Part shown: positions 1 through 6,772 of the stretch, piece by piece
Layout of the letters: each line of letters starts with the position of its first letter
Numbering within the stretch: the stretch's first letter is position 1
Assembly: GCA_946183625.1 (NCBI GenBank)
Contig: CAMHCL010000046.1
Location: forward strand, 1-11,527
Length of the DNA: 11,527 nucleotides
Direction: 5' to 3'
From: an uncultured Lachnospiraceae bacterium
Lineage (GTDB): Bacteria > Bacillota > Clostridia > Lachnospirales > Lachnospiraceae
Program-made: the position numbers and the translations under genes
Notes under the pieces: model-generated
Told to the model about the DNA's origin: nothing
Seen by the model: only the letters and a program-made list of their open reading frames with translations
Database searches by the model: none

Positions 1-37
1 GATATAAAAAAAGATTAAAGAATATAGGAGTAAAAGA

Positions 38-1270
38 ATGAGACGTGTTGTAATTACAGGAATTGGAACTATTAACCCTATCGGACACAATCTTGAGGAA
101 ACCTGGGAGAGCGTAAAGAATGGCGTTTGTGGTATCGATTTTACAAAGCAGATGGACACAACTGATTTTAAGGTAAAGGTATCCGGTGAGGTTAAGGATT
201 ATAATCCTGCAGATTATCTTGATAGAAAAGAAGCTCGTAAGATGGACCGTTATACACAGTTCGGTATGATCGCTGCGAGAGAAGCAATCAAGGATAGTGG
301 AATCGATATAGAGAAGGAAGATCCTTTTAGATGTGGAACTATCGTATCATCAGGTATCGGCGGACTTATCACAATAAGTGAGCAGACATTACGTGGTGAA
401 GAGAAGGGTTATGAAAAAGTATCACCATTCTTTATACCTATGTCTATCTCAAATATGTGTGCAGGTGAAATAGCTATAGATACAGGCTTCAAGGGCGTAT
501 GTGAGTGTATTGTTACTGCATGTGCCAGTGGAAACAATGCTATCGGTGAGTCTTTCCATAAGATAAGAGATGGTTATCAGGATATTATGTTAACCGGTGG
601 AGCTGAAGGATGTATCTGTAAACTGGGAGTTGGTGGATTCACTGTAATGCAGGCACTCAGTACTTCTGAGGATCCAAATCGTGCATCTATTCCATTTGAC
701 GCTGAGAGAGGCGGATTTGTAATGGGAGAGGGAGCAGGTATTCTCATCCTTGAAGAACTAGAGCATGCTAAGGCACGTGGAGCTAAGATTTATGGAGAAA
801 TTGTTGGCTATGGTGCAAGCTGTGATGCGTACCATATAACAGCTCCAGATCCAACAGGAGCAGGTGCTGCAGCTTGTATGATCGGTGCAGTAGAGGATGC
901 AGGCATCGATAGAAATGCTGTTGATTATATTAATGCTCATGGTACTTCAACACATCTTAACGATGAGGGTGAAACTAAGGCTATCAAGGCTGTATTCGGT
1001 GATCATGCAAAGGAACTCATGGTAAGTTCAACTAAGTCAATGACAGGACATCTCCTTGGTGCTGCTTCAGCAGTAGAGGCTATCATTTCCACAATGGCAC
1101 TTAAGGATGGATTTGTTCCTGCAACTATCAATTATAAGACACCTGATCCAGCATGTGATCTTGACATCGTTCCAAATGAAGGACGTAATGCAGATATCAA
1201 ATATGCTCTTTCAAATTCACTTGGTTTCGGTGGACACAATGCAGCAGTACTTTTCAAGAAGTATGAGTAA
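38..1270 (+). CDS. fabF: Beta-ketoacyl-ACP synthase II (FabF)
   Basis: This is the elongating condensing enzyme of type II fatty-acid synthesis: it joins malonyl-ACP to an acyl-ACP in the cytosol with release of CO2. The protein has 410 residues, the usual length for FabF. The thiolase-fold N-terminus (RRVVITGIG, residues 2-10) is present. The catalytic Cys-His-His triad is complete: Cys162 in TACAS, His301 in NAHGTST and His338 in KSMTGHLLGA, with Lys333 just before. The C-terminal glycine-rich SNSLGFGGHN is at 392-401. The ATG at 38 has AGGAG at 26-30, a 7-nt spacing. The two-His arrangement separates it from FabH, which has Cys-His-Asn. FabF rather than FabB is the expected type in Firmicutes. 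It is probably an internal gene of a fab operon that begins upstream, with fabZ 58 nt downstream. Confidence 0.97.
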   Translation: MRRVVITGIGTINPIGHNLEETWESVKNGVCGIDFTKQMDTTDFKVKVSGEVKDYNPADYLDRKEARKMDRYTQFGMIAAREAIKDSGIDIEKEDPFRCGTIVSSGIGGLITISEQTLRGEEKGYEKVSPFFIPMSISNMCAGEIAIDTGFKGVCECIVTACASGNNAIGESFHKIRDGYQDIMLTGGAEGCICKLGVGGFTVMQALSTSEDPNRASIPFDAERGGFVMGEGAGILILEELEHAKARGAKIYGEIVGYGASCDAYHITAPDPTGAGAAACMIGAVEDAGIDRNAVDYINAHGTSTHLNDEGETKAIKAVFGDHAKELMVSSTKSMTGHLLGAASAVEAIISTMALKDGFVPATINYKTPDPACDLDIVPNEGRNADIKYALSNSLGFGGHNAAVLFKKYE

Positions 1271-1328
1271 ACTTAAATAGGTGATTATTGGTTTTAGTAT
1301 ATATGATTAACGGAAGGAACAATTAATT

Positions 1329-1763
1329 ATGGAACTTGATTCAAATCAGATCAGAGAGATAATACCTCATAGATATCCTATGCAGCTTGTAGATAAGATT
1401 ACAGATTTTGAGCCAGGCCAGTGGGCTGAGGGTATCAAATGTGTCTCAGTCAATGAGTCTTTCTTCCAGGGACATTTTCCTGAGGCTCATGTAATGCCTG
1501 GAGTGCTCATTGTTGAAGCTCTTGCACAGTGCGGAGCAGTTGCAATTCTTTCATCAGAGGAATTCAAGGGCAAGATTGCATTTTTCGGTGGTATAAAGAA
1601 TGCCCGTTTCCGTAAGCAGGTTAAGCCGGGAGATGTACTTGAACTCAGATGTGAGATCACAGAGAGAAGAGGACCACTTGGATTTGGCAAGGGTGTTGCC
1701 AAGGTAAATGGCAAGGTTGCCTGCCAGGCTGAGATTTCCTTCGCTATTGGTGACAAGGAGTAA
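1329..1763 (+). CDS. fabZ: 3-hydroxyacyl-ACP dehydratase (FabZ)
   Basis: FabZ removes water from 3-hydroxyacyl-ACP to give trans-2-enoyl-ACP in the fatty-acid elongation cycle. The 144-residue length is normal for this single hot-dog-fold protein. Signature elements are HRYPMQLVD (14-22), the catalytic His49 in QGHFPEAHVMPG (47-58) and the catalytic Glu63 in the following helix (LIVEALAQCGA, 60-70). The late beta strand with ARFRKQVKPGD (92-102) is also typical. The ATG at 1329 is preceded by GGAAGG at 1312-1317. It follows fabF after a 58-nt gap with no visible terminator, so the two are probably co-transcribed, and a strong terminator comes 29 nt after its stop. In many relatives accB lies between fabF and fabZ and acc genes follow; neither is so here. 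FabA is excluded by length and by the Firmicute context. Confidence 0.97.
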   Translation: MELDSNQIREIIPHRYPMQLVDKITDFEPGQWAEGIKCVSVNESFFQGHFPEAHVMPGVLIVEALAQCGAVAILSSEEFKGKIAFFGGIKNARFRKQVKPGDVLELRCEITERRGPLGFGKGVAKVNGKVACQAEISFAIGDKE

Positions 1764-1792
1764 TCTGAGATAACAATCTTATGATATTATGT

Positions 1793-1827
1793 AAACCTGA
1801 ACATTTGAAGTGTTCAGGTTTATTTTT
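1793..1827 (+). terminator. Intrinsic terminator of the fab operon
   Basis: A perfect 11-bp stem (AAACCTGAACA at 1793-1803 and TGTTCAGGTTT at 1811-1821) closes a 7-nt loop and is followed by ATTTTT, with a further T-run at 1831-1836. It lies 29 nt after the fabZ stop and separates the fatty-acid genes from the alarmone/two-component operon. Confidence 0.9.
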
Positions 1828-1858
1828 GATTTTTTTAAGGGTAATTTAAGCTTTAATG

Positions 1859-1867
1859 TGGTATACT
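1859..1867 (+). promoter_or_regulatory. Candidate extended -10 promoter for the SAS1 operon
   Basis: TGG-TATACT (1859-1867) matches an extended -10 element (TGn followed by TATAMT) and sits 32 nt upstream of the SAS1 start, after the fab terminator. No convincing -35 hexamer is found 16-18 nt upstream (GGGTAA or similar), so activity would rely on the extended -10. Predicted transcription start is about 1874, giving a leader of about 26 nt. Confidence 0.4.
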
Positions 1868-1899
1868 TTTCGTATATTTCTTAGAAAAGGTAAATAAGT

Positions 1900-2517
1900 A
1901 TGAGTGAAACAAGTATTTATGGTATATATGAGCTGGCCCTGGAGAGAGTTCTTGATAACATGCTCGATATTCTTGATGAATATCAGGCTAAATGTGTCGA
2001 GACCATGGGCAGTAATGGCTTCGAACATATCACATATCGAATTAAATCAGATGACAGTATGAGAGAGAAGATACGAGGAAAAGGTCTTCCTGAAAATGAA
2101 GAATCCGCACTCGTTACTGTTAAGGATGCCATAGGTATCAGAGTTATATGCTCATTCGTTGATGATGTTTTTGAAGTTGTTGATTATATAAGAAATCTTG
2201 ATAATATCGAGATCATTGATGAAAAAGATTATATAAGACATGCAAAATCAAATGGTTACCGAAGCTATCACATGATACTTGCAGTGAAGGTTCCACTTCC
2301 GGATCTGCATGGTGATAATCCGGGAACATATTATGTGGAGCTACAGGTAAGAACTATAGCTATGGATACCTGGGCTTCCCTTGAGCATAAGATGAAGTAT
2401 AAAAAGGATATAGCAAATCAGGAGCTGCTGGTGGCAGAGCTGAAGAGGGTTGCCGATGAACTGGCATCCTGCGATCTGTCGATGCAGACTATCCATGATA
2501 TTATTAAAAAATCATAA
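1900..2517 (+). CDS. Small alarmone synthetase 1 (RelA/SpoT synthetase domain)
   Basis: This cytosolic enzyme is expected to transfer pyrophosphate from ATP to the 3' hydroxyl of GDP or GTP, making (p)ppGpp. It has 205 residues and is a stand-alone synthetase domain: there is no HD hydrolase, TGS or ACT domain. Catalytic motifs are in order: the ATP-binding YRIKSDDSMREKIR (46-59; Arg47, Lys49, Lys57), metal-binding Asp76 in DAIGIR (76-81), the nucleotide-binding NGYRSYH (118-124), ELQVRT with Glu147 (147-152) and WASLEHKMKYKK (158-169; His163). This set matches the RelQ/YjbM class. The loop before GYRS reads IRHAKS, unlike the ENPKP seen in SAS2 and in most RelQ proteins. The ATG at 1900 has AAAAGG 9 nt upstream. 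The response regulator starts 27 nt after its stop, so it probably leads a SAS-regulator-kinase operon. All key residues are intact, so I expect an active synthetase, not verified. Confidence 0.9.
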   Translation: MSETSIYGIYELALERVLDNMLDILDEYQAKCVETMGSNGFEHITYRIKSDDSMREKIRGKGLPENEESALVTVKDAIGIRVICSFVDDVFEVVDYIRNLDNIEIIDEKDYIRHAKSNGYRSYHMILAVKVPLPDLHGDNPGTYYVELQVRTIAMDTWASLEHKMKYKKDIANQELLVAELKRVADELASCDLSMQTIHDIIKKS

Positions 2518-2544
2518 TTGTAGAAACTTGGAGGCAATTATTAA

Positions 2545-3216
2545 ATGAACATTTTACTAGCAGAAGATGAGAAGGATCTGTCTCGTGCACTTTCAGCTAT
2601 CCTTACTCACAAAAAATACACCGTAACTGCTGTTTACAATGGAAGAGATGCGGTAGATAAGGCACTCGAAGGTACATACGACTGCATGATATTTGATATC
2701 ATGATGCCTATAATGGATGGTATAACAGCCTTAAAGAAGATAAGAGAAGAGGGAATAAATACACCGGTGCTGTTTCTTACAGCAAAATCAGAAATGGATG
2801 ATAAGGTCGCAGGCCTTGATGCAGGAGCAGATGATTATCTGACCAAACCATTTGCAATGGTTGAACTTCTTGCAAGGATAAGATCCCTTACAAGGCGAAA
2901 TGCAGATTACGCACCTAAAGAATTTAAATATGGAAATGTTGTTCTGGATAAGACAAATCAGGAACTGAAAAGTGAGAATACAGTCAGACTTGCTCCGCAG
3001 GAAGCTAAGCTTATGGAATTCCTGATGGTTAACGGAGGCAAGGAATTAGATACAGACGAGATATTTGCAAATGTTTGGAAGGATGAGCAGGACGTGGACA
3101 AAAGCGTCGTGTGGCTGTACATTTCATACTTAAGAAATAAGCTCAAAGCAATAGATGCAGATATAGAGATCATCGGAGAAGAGAATACCAGTTTCACACT
3201 TGTAACCATAGATTAG
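2545..3216 (+). CDS. OmpR/PhoB-family response regulator with atypical wing
   Basis: This is a DNA-binding transcription factor switched on by phosphotransfer from the kinase encoded next to it. The receiver domain (1-120) has the acidic pair Glu7-Asp8, phospho-acceptor Asp51 in FDIMMP, Thr79 and Lys101 in TKPF. The C-terminal winged helix (about 128-223) shows the PQEAKLMEFLMVNGGKEL element at 151-168 and a recognition helix region VVWLYISYLRNKL (188-200). The final hairpin reads EIIGEENTSFTLV (208-220) instead of the usual VRGxGYRL-type wing, so the minor-groove contact is probably altered. GGAGG at 2530-2534 precedes the ATG by 10 nt. It lies 27 nt after SAS1 and 29 nt before the histidine kinase. 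The genes it controls cannot be read from sequence; its own operon and the envelope-stress genes downstream are reasonable guesses. Confidence 0.92.
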   Translation: MNILLAEDEKDLSRALSAILTHKKYTVTAVYNGRDAVDKALEGTYDCMIFDIMMPIMDGITALKKIREEGINTPVLFLTAKSEMDDKVAGLDAGADDYLTKPFAMVELLARIRSLTRRNADYAPKEFKYGNVVLDKTNQELKSENTVRLAPQEAKLMEFLMVNGGKELDTDEIFANVWKDEQDVDKSVVWLYISYLRNKLKAIDADIEIIGEENTSFTLVTID

Positions 3217-3245
3217 ATTTATGCATGAAGATCCGGAGGTAGGAT

Positions 3246-4514
3246 ATGCTTAACAAACTGAAAATTAAATTTACAGTCATAGCCTTTGGATCTATGTTTT
3301 CGGTTCTGATCATAGTGCTCATTCTGGTAAATGTTTTTTCGTATAAAAATGTACTTGAGGAAGTATTTGCTATTCTGGATTACTATGATTTCGAGCAGGG
3401 CAGTCTTGTGATAGATGAGCAGGCTTATGGAAGCCACAGGAGTATAACGCCGGAGTCGGTTTTCGAGTACAGATATTTTACAATTGATATTAATGATGAT
3501 GGAACGATAATTGATTACAATCACGAGCACATAGCTGCTATTGACGATGATGACCTGTCGTTCTTCTTTGAGGTTACCAGCGATAAGTATCATTATCCGT
3601 TTTCAATCAGGCACATAATCAATAACTTCATCATCGGCGACCAGAACAAGGGAATCATTTATTATAATGGCCTTTCTTATGCATATAAGAGAAAGGCAAT
3701 GAATGGGTTTACAAGAGTGGCGATAATGGACTGCACCAGCAGACTTGTAAGTGCCAGATCCTATACCACATTCTCGTTATATATCGGTTTCCTGTGCATG
3801 CTGATAATGCTGCTCCTGCTATCGATATTCTCACGAAAGGCTGTTGAGCCGATCGTCAAGAATATAACAGCCCAGAAACAGTTTATAACTAATGCCAGCC
3901 ATGAGCTTAAGACTCCACTGGCTGTAATCGCAGCCAACACAGAAGTGCTGGAAATGATGAACGGCAAAAACGAGTGGACCGAAAGTACCACGAAGCAGAT
4001 AAACAGAATGTCGGACCTTATATCCCAGCTTGTTGTTCTGTCGAAGCTTGAGGAGAGAAGTGACCTGGTTCTGTCAGAGGTGGATTTTTCGAAAGAAGCT
4101 AATGAAGTAGCGGCATCCTTCAAAACTATAGCGGATACAGCTGAAAAGAATTTCACAGCTGAGATCGAAGAGGGTGTGGTGGTTAATGCAGATCAGAAGG
4201 GAATCCATGAGCTGATAAATATACTCCTGGACAATGCTGTAAAGTATTGTGACGAGGGCGGCGACATCGGCATGAAACTTTATAAGAAGGGCAAAATGGC
4301 CCATCTGGAAGTATCAAATTCTTATAAAGATGGTGAAGGCGTGGATTATAGGAGATTCTTTGACAGATTCTATCGCGAAGATGAGTCCCATAATAGTGAG
4401 AAGAAGGGATATGGAATAGGACTGTCAATGGCAGATAGTCTGGTTAGAATGTTCAAAGGCAAGATAAATGTAGGTTATAAGAAGGGAATTATCACATTTA
4501 CAGTAATCTTGTAA
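3246..4514 (+). CDS. Membrane sensor histidine kinase
   Basis: This is the partner kinase of the response regulator just upstream. It has 422 residues: a first membrane segment (about 10-31), an extracytoplasmic sensor region (about 34-172) with many Asp, Tyr and Phe residues and no domain I recognise, a second membrane segment (about 175-196), then the HisKA dimerisation/phosphoacceptor domain with His219 in ASHELKTPLAV (217-227). The ATPase domain shows the N box (HELINILLDNAVKY, 321-334; Asn330), an F box (FFDRFYRED, 371-379) and the G2 box GYGIGLSMA (388-396). The usual DxGxG (G1) motif is degenerate: LEVSNSYKDGEGVD (354-367) has Asn in place of the Asp. Several Clostridial kinases carry such a variant, so loss of activity should not be assumed. 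CGGAGG at 3234-3239 lies 6 nt before the ATG. There is no HAMP domain between the second membrane segment and HisKA. Confidence 0.92.
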   Translation: MLNKLKIKFTVIAFGSMFSVLIIVLILVNVFSYKNVLEEVFAILDYYDFEQGSLVIDEQAYGSHRSITPESVFEYRYFTIDINDDGTIIDYNHEHIAAIDDDDLSFFFEVTSDKYHYPFSIRHIINNFIIGDQNKGIIYYNGLSYAYKRKAMNGFTRVAIMDCTSRLVSARSYTTFSLYIGFLCMLIMLLLLSIFSRKAVEPIVKNITAQKQFITNASHELKTPLAVIAANTEVLEMMNGKNEWTESTTKQINRMSDLISQLVVLSKLEERSDLVLSEVDFSKEANEVAASFKTIADTAEKNFTAEIEEGVVVNADQKGIHELINILLDNAVKYCDEGGDIGMKLYKKGKMAHLEVSNSYKDGEGVDYRRFFDRFYREDESHNSEKKGYGIGLSMADSLVRMFKGKINVGYKKGIITFTVIL

Positions 4515-4536
4515 AATGTGCTTCAGACGCGAGAAT

Positions 4537-4601
4537 GCTTATGAAATAAGCCTTATAAAAGGATATAAGGACGAACTCCTTTAGGAATCCGTCCTTATAC
4601 C
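4537..4601 (+). other. Chain of competing inverted repeats after the kinase gene
   Basis: Three small stems overlap here. GCTTAT/ATAAGC (4537-4542 with 4546-4551) forms a 6-bp stem. CCTTATA (4551-4557) can pair with TATAAGG (4564-4570). TATAAGGACG (4564-4573) pairs perfectly with CGTCCTTATA (4590-4599), extended by GG/CC across one bulged A. The last two pairings share a strand and are mutually exclusive. No T-run follows, so this is not a standard intrinsic terminator, though it may end or protect the kinase transcript. Confidence 0.55.
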
Positions 4602-4630
4602 ATTAGTGAAGGTTAAAAGTATTTATATGA

Positions 4631-4659
4631 TTAAAGAAGATTTAGGGAATCTTCTTTAA
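4631..4659. other. Perfect 12-bp palindrome in the kinase-araC spacer
   Basis: TTAAAGAAGATT (4631-4642) and AATCTTCTTTAA (4648-4659) are exact reverse complements separated by TAGGG. No T-run follows (ACAGGGGGCATC comes next), so termination is doubtful. The symmetry and the location about 45 nt upstream of the candidate araC promoter -35 also fit a protein-binding site. Apart from these repeats and the promoter, the 262-nt spacer at 4515-4776 contains nothing I recognise. Confidence 0.5.
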
Positions 4660-4703
4660 CAGGGGGCATCTTTATGTTATAGTTATTATATCAGTTTCTA
4701 TTA

Positions 4704-4733
4704 TTGATGATACAAATATATTGCTTTTAATAT
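4704..4733 (+). promoter_or_regulatory. Candidate sigma-A promoter for the araC-SAS2 operon
   Basis: TTGATG (4704-4709) and TAATAT (4728-4733) are separated by 18 nt. The predicted start at about 4740 gives a leader of about 37 nt before the araC ATG. The region is very AT-rich, so chance matches are easy and this is only a candidate. Confidence 0.4.
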
Positions 4734-4776
4734 CAATTTTTTTGACCGAATTAAAAAAAAACGGAAGGTAAATAAT

Positions 4777-5523
4777 ATGGATGACGTAACTGATATGATC
4801 CTCAGGGGGATTTACCATGAACGAGAAGCTGATGATAAGCATCCGGGATATGACAGAGAAATGAGGTATTATAACCTGATAGCTTCAGGCAAGGTAGATG
4901 AAGTGATCGAGCGTTCAGGCAGAGATGATATCCCTGCTTTTGATGATAAGATCAGGGGAGTTCTCTCTCCTAATCCGCTCAGGAATGCTATGTATCATTT
5001 TGTTACAATGACTGCGCTTGTTTCAAGACTGTGTATAGCTAATGGTCTTGATGAGAATACAGCATATAAGATAAGTGATGCATTTATCAATCGGGCTGAT
5101 GCGCAGAAAACACCTGAAGATATCCGGAAGATCAAGGAAGAAATGGTACTGAATTACGCAAGAGCCATGCAGAACATGACAACAAGAGTTGCCACGTCCA
5201 AGCAGATAACTAAATGCGTAAATTACATTTCTGAACATCTTCATGATAATTTGTCTGTTAAGGAATTGTCTGAATGGATTGGACTGAATGAGACATATCT
5301 ATCCAAGCTCTTCAAGAAAGAGATGGGATGTACAGTCAGTGAATACATCAGAGAGAAGAAGATTGAAGAAGCGTGCTGGCTTCTAAAGTATTCTGATAAG
5401 TCAAGTATAGAGATATCTACAGACTTATCCTTCTCATCCCACAGCTATTTTATTAGTGTGTTTAAAAAGGTAACTGGTAAAACACCGAAGGAGTATAGAA
5501 ATGAAAACTTCAGAAAGCTTTGA
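4777..5523 (+). CDS. AraC-family transcriptional regulator
   Basis: This is a DNA-binding regulator of 248 residues. The C-terminal third (about 145-241) is a clear AraC/XylS domain with two helix-turn-helix units: SVKELSEWIGLNETYLSKLF (160-179) and IEISTDLSFSSHSYFISVFK (211-230), followed by KVTGKTPKEYR. The N-terminal part (1-140) has no cupin or receiver motif; it is helical and resembles the N-terminal region of many Lachnospiraceae AraC proteins (RYYNLIASGKVDEV at 30-43, LRNAMYHFVTMTALVSRLCI at 68-87). Its ligand is unknown. ACGGAAGG at 4761-4768 is 8 nt before the ATG. The gene heads the operon, and SAS2 begins inside its last 23 nt, so it probably controls its own operon, possibly through the inverted repeats upstream. 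That regulatory role is inference. Confidence 0.93.
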   Translation: MDDVTDMILRGIYHEREADDKHPGYDREMRYYNLIASGKVDEVIERSGRDDIPAFDDKIRGVLSPNPLRNAMYHFVTMTALVSRLCIANGLDENTAYKISDAFINRADAQKTPEDIRKIKEEMVLNYARAMQNMTTRVATSKQITKCVNYISEHLHDNLSVKELSEWIGLNETYLSKLFKKEMGCTVSEYIREKKIEEACWLLKYSDKSSIEISTDLSFSSHSYFISVFKKVTGKTPKEYRNENFRKL

Positions 5524-6166
5524 TAAGTCTGAAGCTGAAGAAATAGCAAAAAACATTTCAGCCACAAAGGAATTTACGAGGCTGATGACACAGTATGAAT
5601 GTGCCATCATGGAGATAGAAACCAAGTTAAATGTACTGAATTCTGAATTTTCACTCCAGTATGATCGTAATCCCTTTGAATCCATTGAGTCTCGTCTTAA
5701 GGATACTGAAAGTATCGTTGAGAAGATGCTCAGTAAAGGGCTGGAAGTAAATGTTGAGAATATCGAAGCCCATATATATGATGTGGCCGGCGTGCGTGTG
5801 GTCTGTTCCTTCAAGGAGGATATATACAAGCTGGCTGATCTTTTGGTGCAACAGGATGATGTGTTGCTTCTTGCCAGGAAGGATTATATAGAGAATCCTA
5901 AACCAAATGGTTATAGAAGTCTGCACATGATCTTTGATATTCCTATTTTTTTGTCTGAAGGCAAGAAACATATGAAGGTAGAGGTTCAGTTCAGAACCAT
6001 CGCCATGGATTTCTGGGCATCTGTAGATCATAAGCTTAAATATAAGAAGGAAATCAACAATCCTGAAGAAGTTGTTGCAAGATTAAAATTATGTGCTGAC
6101 AACCTGGCGGCAATGGATCAGGAGATGGAGAGTATCCGACAGAGTATAGATCAGGAGTATTTATAG
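5501..6166 (+). CDS. relQ: Small alarmone synthetase 2 (RelQ/YjbM-like)
   Basis: This is a stand-alone (p)ppGpp synthetase of 221 residues, close to RelQ/YjbM length. All synthetase motifs are present: SRLKDTESIVEKM (64-76; Arg65, Lys67, Lys75), Asp94 in YDVAGVR (93-99), KDYIENPKPNGYRSLHMI (127-144), Glu161 in VEVQFRT (160-166), and FWASVDHKLKYKK (171-183; His177). It is more canonical than SAS1 and is clearly a paralogue rather than a recent duplicate: many positions differ between motifs. RelQ-type enzymes form tetramers in known cases. The ATG at 5501 lies inside araC, with AAGGAG at 5488-5493 also inside araC, so its translation is likely coupled to the regulator. Its TAG stop shares its last base with the GTG start of the Nudix gene. 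The symbol is by family resemblance. Confidence 0.93.
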   Translation: MKTSESFDKSEAEEIAKNISATKEFTRLMTQYECAIMEIETKLNVLNSEFSLQYDRNPFESIESRLKDTESIVEKMLSKGLEVNVENIEAHIYDVAGVRVVCSFKEDIYKLADLLVQQDDVLLLARKDYIENPKPNGYRSLHMIFDIPIFLSEGKKHMKVEVQFRTIAMDFWASVDHKLKYKKEINNPEEVVARLKLCADNLAAMDQEMESIRQSIDQEYL

Positions 6167-6726
6167 TGAAATTCAAGAGTATAGAGAAGAAGGCAGAAGG
6201 TAAATTTATTACCAGATTTGATATTAATTATGAGACCGAAGATGGTCAGGATAAGAAGTATGAAATTATAAGCAGGAAGAAGGATATCTCCACATTCGAG
6301 GAACTTCATGGTGATGAGCCTGATGCAGTAGTACTTATAATGCACAGTCCGGATGGTAAAAGAGTTCTGGTGAACAAGGAATTCAGAATGGCTCCGGGCA
6401 TGTGGGTTTATAACTTCCCAGCTGGGCTTATAGATCCGGGCGAGGATGCGGATACAGCTGCTGCCAGAGAACTTAAGGAAGAAACAGGACTTGATCTTAT
6501 ATCCATAGAGGACCGGATTGGACTCAGCTACAGCGCGGTTGGTTTTTCTAATGAAATGAATGTGTGTGTTGTAGGTGTATGTGATGGGGAGATCAGACAG
6601 AGTGATTCTTCTTTTGAAGAGATAGAGGCTGCGTGGTATACTAAAGAGGAAGTGCGTGAACTTCTGAAAACTGAAAGATTTGCAGCCAGAACACAAGCGT
6701 ACCTGTATATGTGGTCACGGGAGTAA
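6166..6726 (+). CDS. Nudix hydrolase, ADP-ribose pyrophosphatase-like
   Basis: Nudix enzymes cleave nucleoside diphosphates linked to another group. This 186-residue protein has a perfect Nudix box from Gly87 to Leu109: G-x5-E93-x7-R101-E102-L-K-E105-E106-T-G108-L. The NFPAGLIDPGE region and YSAVGFSNE (122-130) resemble ADP-ribose pyrophosphatases, as does the N-terminal strand region with YEIISRKKD (32-40). Substrate cannot be fixed from sequence: ADP-ribose is the family default, but some Nudix proteins (for example NahA of Bacillus) hydrolyse (p)ppGpp. The start is GTG at 6166, overlapping the SAS2 stop by one base (TAGTG), with AGGAG at 6153-6157 at an 8-nt spacing. That is strong evidence of co-translation with the alarmone synthetase. 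The pspA gene starts 46 nt after its stop. Confidence 0.92.
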   Translation: MKFKSIEKKAEGKFITRFDINYETEDGQDKKYEIISRKKDISTFEELHGDEPDAVVLIMHSPDGKRVLVNKEFRMAPGMWVYNFPAGLIDPGEDADTAAARELKEETGLDLISIEDRIGLSYSAVGFSNEMNVCVVGVCDGEIRQSDSSFEEIEAAWYTKEEVRELLKTERFAARTQAYLYMWSRE

Positions 6727-6772
6727 AGAAGCGGGGCCGACACATTTTACATATAATGAAGGAGAAGAGTAA

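Noticed and set aside
4674..4682. Two-codon mini-ORF (ATG TTA TAG) after a GGGGG run
   Set aside because: Too short to support, the G-run is a poor ribosome binding site, and it lies upstream of the candidate araC promoter.
4704..4747. Intrinsic terminator before araC at the T-run 4737-4743
   Set aside because: The only stem available upstream is 5 bp of A-T-rich sequence, too weak, and the T-run lies downstream of the candidate araC promoter.
5501..6726. SAS2-Nudix as a toxSAS-type toxin-antitoxin pair
   Set aside because: SAS2 has the ordinary RelQ-type motifs, the gene sits in a larger chromosomal operon, and no small antitoxin gene is present. A housekeeping alarmone role is simpler.
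6752..6757. Perfect TATAAT before pspA
   Set aside because: No -35 hexamer lies at the right distance (AAGCGG), and the predicted start would fall inside the pspA ribosome binding site, leaving it unusable. Chance match in an AT-rich gap.
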